From: JAYWDA01 sp043747555
GTDB lineage: Bacteria > Bdellovibrionota > Bdellovibrionia > Bdellovibrionales > Bdellovibrionaceae
DNA length: 64,000 nt
Direction of reading: 5' to 3'
NCBI GenBank assembly: GCA_043747555.1
Contig: JAYTOY010000024.1
Coordinates: 1-64,000 of the forward strand
Position numbers and translations under genes: made by a program. Of this stretch, positions 62,124 through 64,000 are shown piece after piece (the first letter of the stretch is position 1; each line of letters begins with the position of its first letter). The notes beneath the pieces are model-generated. The model did not search any database, had not been told where the DNA came from, and saw nothing but the letters and a program-made list of their open reading frames with translations.

Positions 62124-64000
62124 ATGTTAGGTTCTGCCGTGATTTCAGCGAATCTGAACTTTGAAGAACCCATTAGGGCCGAAATTTTTAGTGCAAGCCG
62201 ACTTGAATCGCATGCGATCAGTTTGGCACAGTCGCAACCGATTTTGGAAAATTCTAAAAAGGGCAAGTATTTCACTCATCGAATCACAGACAATCGCAAG
62301 GTTCTAGAATCTTCCTATGTTCAAATCCTTCAGGCTGTCGAAGATAAGCGCGCGATCACCCCTGCGGCTGAATGGTTGATCGACAATTTTCATATTATTA
62401 GGTCCCTGTTAAAAGATATTCACGATCACTTGCCGCCCAAATTTTATCAAGAGTTGCCCAAGTTAGCAGCAGGTCCTTTGACAGGATATCCTAGGGTTTT
62501 TGGAATTGCCTGGGCCTACATTGCCCATACCGATAGCTCTTTTGACCCGGAGCTTTTAAGATTATTTTTAAAATCTTATCAAACAGTGCAGCCGCTGACG
62601 ATCGGTGAGCTTTGGGCCGTGCCCATCACTTTGCGCGTTTTACTGATTGAAAATCTAAGACGCCTAAGCGTTCGAATCGTCGGCTCGCAAACGGCCAGAC
62701 AACAGGCTGATGCAATATCCGATGAAGTTCTTGGCCTGAGTGGCACGCCTTCAAGATCGATTGATTTAATAATCAAAGAATTAAGCTTACTTCCGTTTTC
62801 TGACTCGCTAGCAGTTCAATTATTACAGCGCCTGCGTTTTCAAGAATCAAGAATCGACCCGATCTTGCAATGGCTGAATGATAAATTAGCGCAAGATAAA
62901 ACAAATCCTGATGAAGCCGTGTCGAATGAGCTGAGCGGGCAAACAGGTGCCAATGCAACGGTCAGAAATATTATCACAAGCTCGCGGCAAATGGCGGCGT
63001 TCAACTGGCAAGATTTTTTTGAAGATGTCAGCTTGGCGGAAGCGGCCTTTCGTAGCAATCCAATTTATGAGCAGCTTGATTTTTCAACAAGGAATAGATA
63101 TCGCCAAGCCCTTGAGGAGCTCTCAAAATACTCGAAAGTATCTGAGATTGAAATTGCCCGCGATTTAGTCAAAAAAACTCAGGTGCGTCCACCTGAAATG
63201 GACGCTAACTCGAGTCGCACTTTGGATCTAGGTTTTTACCTTATTTCTTCAGGGCGAAAAGAGGTTGAAAAAGAAATTCAGTTCCATCCCAGTTGGCGAC
63301 TACGTTGGACCCGATTTTATATTGATTACGGGATCACTATTTATTTGTCAGGCATCCTTGCTCTGACGGGATTTGCATTATCTTACGCGCTTAGTTTAAC
63401 GACCGGATCCTATTTATTGTTGAATCTACCGCTTATTTTAGCCGCCTTTCCAGCTTCTGAGATTGCCATTGCTATTATGAATCGATTGACGGTGGCATTT
63501 TTAGGTCCTCGGCATTTACCAAGACTAAGTCTAAGATTTGGTATTCCTGAAGAATTAAAAACTTTTGTTGTTGTTCCTACGTTATTCACAAAACCCCATC
63601 AGATTGAATCCCAGCTTGAGCAGCTGGAGATACATTATTTATCTAATAACGAGGACAACGTTTACTTTGCTATCTTAAGTGATGTCAGTGATAGCGATTC
63701 AGAAAATTCTTTTCTAGATATTAAACTTTTAGAAATTGCAAAAAATAAACTAGATGAGTTAAACAGGAAATATCCTCCCGAAGCTGGTAAAGACCTTCGA
63801 TTTTACATTTTTCAGCGTCGACGATTGTATAATCCTTCTGAAAGAAAATGGATGGGTTGGGAGCGAAAACGTGGGAAGTTGACCGAATTCAATCGCCTGG
63901 CTTTAGGTCACAAAGACACATCTTTTATTTCTTTAGATGAAAAGCCGGTTTTAATTCCCAAGGATGTTCGTTTCGTAATCACTCTGGATGCGGATACGCG
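62124..64000 (+). CDS. ndvB: Cyclic beta-1,2-glucan synthase, N-terminal part (runs off right edge)
   Basis: An ATG at 62124, with an in-frame TAA 12 bases before it, opens a frame that stays open to the window end (625 codons). The translated sequence carries signatures of the NdvB family: 'ITPAAEWLIDNFHIIRSLLK', 'LPPKFYQELPKLAAGPLTGY', 'PRVFGIAWAYIAHTDSSF' and 'QPLTIGELWAVPITLR', followed by 'IENLRRLS'. Membrane helices begin near residue 410 ('ILALTGFALSYALSL'). The full protein is usually about 2800 residues, combining a GT84 glucosyltransferase and a GH94 phosphorylase. Product: cyclic glucan in the periplasm. The minus-strand frames here are antisense. Confidence 0.92.
   Translation, partial: MLGSAVISANLNFEEPIRAEIFSASRLESHAISLAQSQPILENSKKGKYFTHRITDNRKVLESSYVQILQAVEDKRAITPAAEWLIDNFHIIRSLLKDIHDHLPPKFYQELPKLAAGPLTGYPRVFGIAWAYIAHTDSSFDPELLRLFLKSYQTVQPLTIGELWAVPITLRVLLIENLRRLSVRIVGSQTARQQADAISDEVLGLSGTPSRSIDLIIKELSLLPFSDSLAVQLLQRLRFQESRIDPILQWLNDKLAQDKTNPDEAVSNELSGQTGANATVRNIITSSRQMAAFNWQDFFEDVSLAEAAFRSNPIYEQLDFSTRNRYRQALEELSKYSKVSEIEIARDLVKKTQVRPPEMDANSSRTLDLGFYLISSGRKEVEKEIQFHPSWRLRWTRFYIDYGITIYLSGILALTGFALSYALSLTTGSYLLLNLPLILAAFPASEIAIAIMNRLTVAFLGPRHLPRLSLRFGIPEELKTFVVVPTLFTKPHQIESQLEQLEIHYLSNNEDNVYFAILSDVSDSDSENSFLDIKLLEIAKNKLDELNRKYPPEAGKDLRFYIFQRRRLYNPSERKWMGWERKRGKLTEFNRLALGHKDTSFISLDEKPVLIPKDVRFVITLDADT

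Noticed and set aside
62579..63168. Minus-strand and short plus-strand frames in the right end
   Set aside because: The plus-strand cyclic glucan synthase frame covers the region with clear family motifs.

Overview
The window reads as a contiguous piece of a bacterial chromosome, dense with genes and AT-leaning. I see no rRNA, tRNA, CRISPR array, insertion sequence or phage structural module. The mix of genes suggests a Gram-negative, aerobic, Bdellovibrio-like bacterium (Bdellovibrionota). The clues are many lipoproteins and outer-membrane barrels, a caa3-type oxidase, an AmpG-type muropeptide permease, and a long phage-tail-fibre-like exported protein of the kind described in Bdellovibrio. 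The taxonomic placement is inference, not a measured result.

Layout. 0-2.3 kb: the tail of a TPR-like gene and a membrane-anchored unknown. 2.3-6.9 kb (minus strand): a six-gene operon covering pantothenate synthesis and the first CoA steps (panG-like, panB, panC, coaBC, coaX, panD). 7-9.3 kb: envelope proteins of unknown role. 9.3-12.6 kb (minus): a DMT exporter, an H-protein-like acidic protein lacking the lipoyl lysine, and the nitrogen pair PII-glnA with a clear terminator. 12.8-18.4 kb (plus): a GGCT-like protein, trmL, secA, a coupled zinc-ribbon protein and two exported proteins. 18.4-22.1 kb (minus): a small SmpA-like lipoprotein and a large subtilase lipoprotein with a PA domain. 22.5-28.4 kb (plus): a cytochrome c, SCO, coxB (fused to cytochrome c), coxA, coxC, coxD and ctaB. 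These form a complete caa3 oxidase unit behind the only long non-coding stretch.

28.4-36.2 kb: maleylacetoacetate isomerase, a truncated LtaS-like membrane domain, a barrel, fumarylacetoacetase, a 2OG-Fe(II) oxygenase fused to a TonB/AgmX-like domain, a K+ channel with a separate cyclic-nucleotide-binding subunit, and a YejM-like sulfatase-fold membrane protein. 36.3-43.8 kb (minus): a lipoprotein, then a six-gene operon (tesA-like, ybbA-like, ybbP-like, tsaC/sua5, aminotransferase, plsC-like). 43.8-48 kb (plus): HNH nuclease, GNAT, an adenosine-deaminase-like enzyme and AmpG. 48-51.4 kb (minus): lipoprotein, hexapeptide acyltransferase and RhlE-like helicase. 51.5-54.2 kb (plus): barrel, secreted hydrolase and DUF1456 protein.

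54.2-62 kb (minus) is a secreted/surface island. One operon encodes a small lipoprotein, a 1325-residue modular fibre protein with internal duplications, and a glycine-rich exported protein, coupled stop-to-start. Another two-gene operon encodes an exported cysteine-containing unknown and an exported protein with a RelE/ParE-like toxin fold. The right edge cuts a large cyclic beta-1,2-glucan synthase (NdvB-type) gene, of which the first 625 codons are present.

The best candidates for new biology are the exported RelE-fold protein with its partner, the lipoprotein-fibre-glycine-rich operon, the oxygenase-AgmX fusion, the lysine-less H-like protein, and a recurrent promoter arrangement suggesting leaderless mRNAs.
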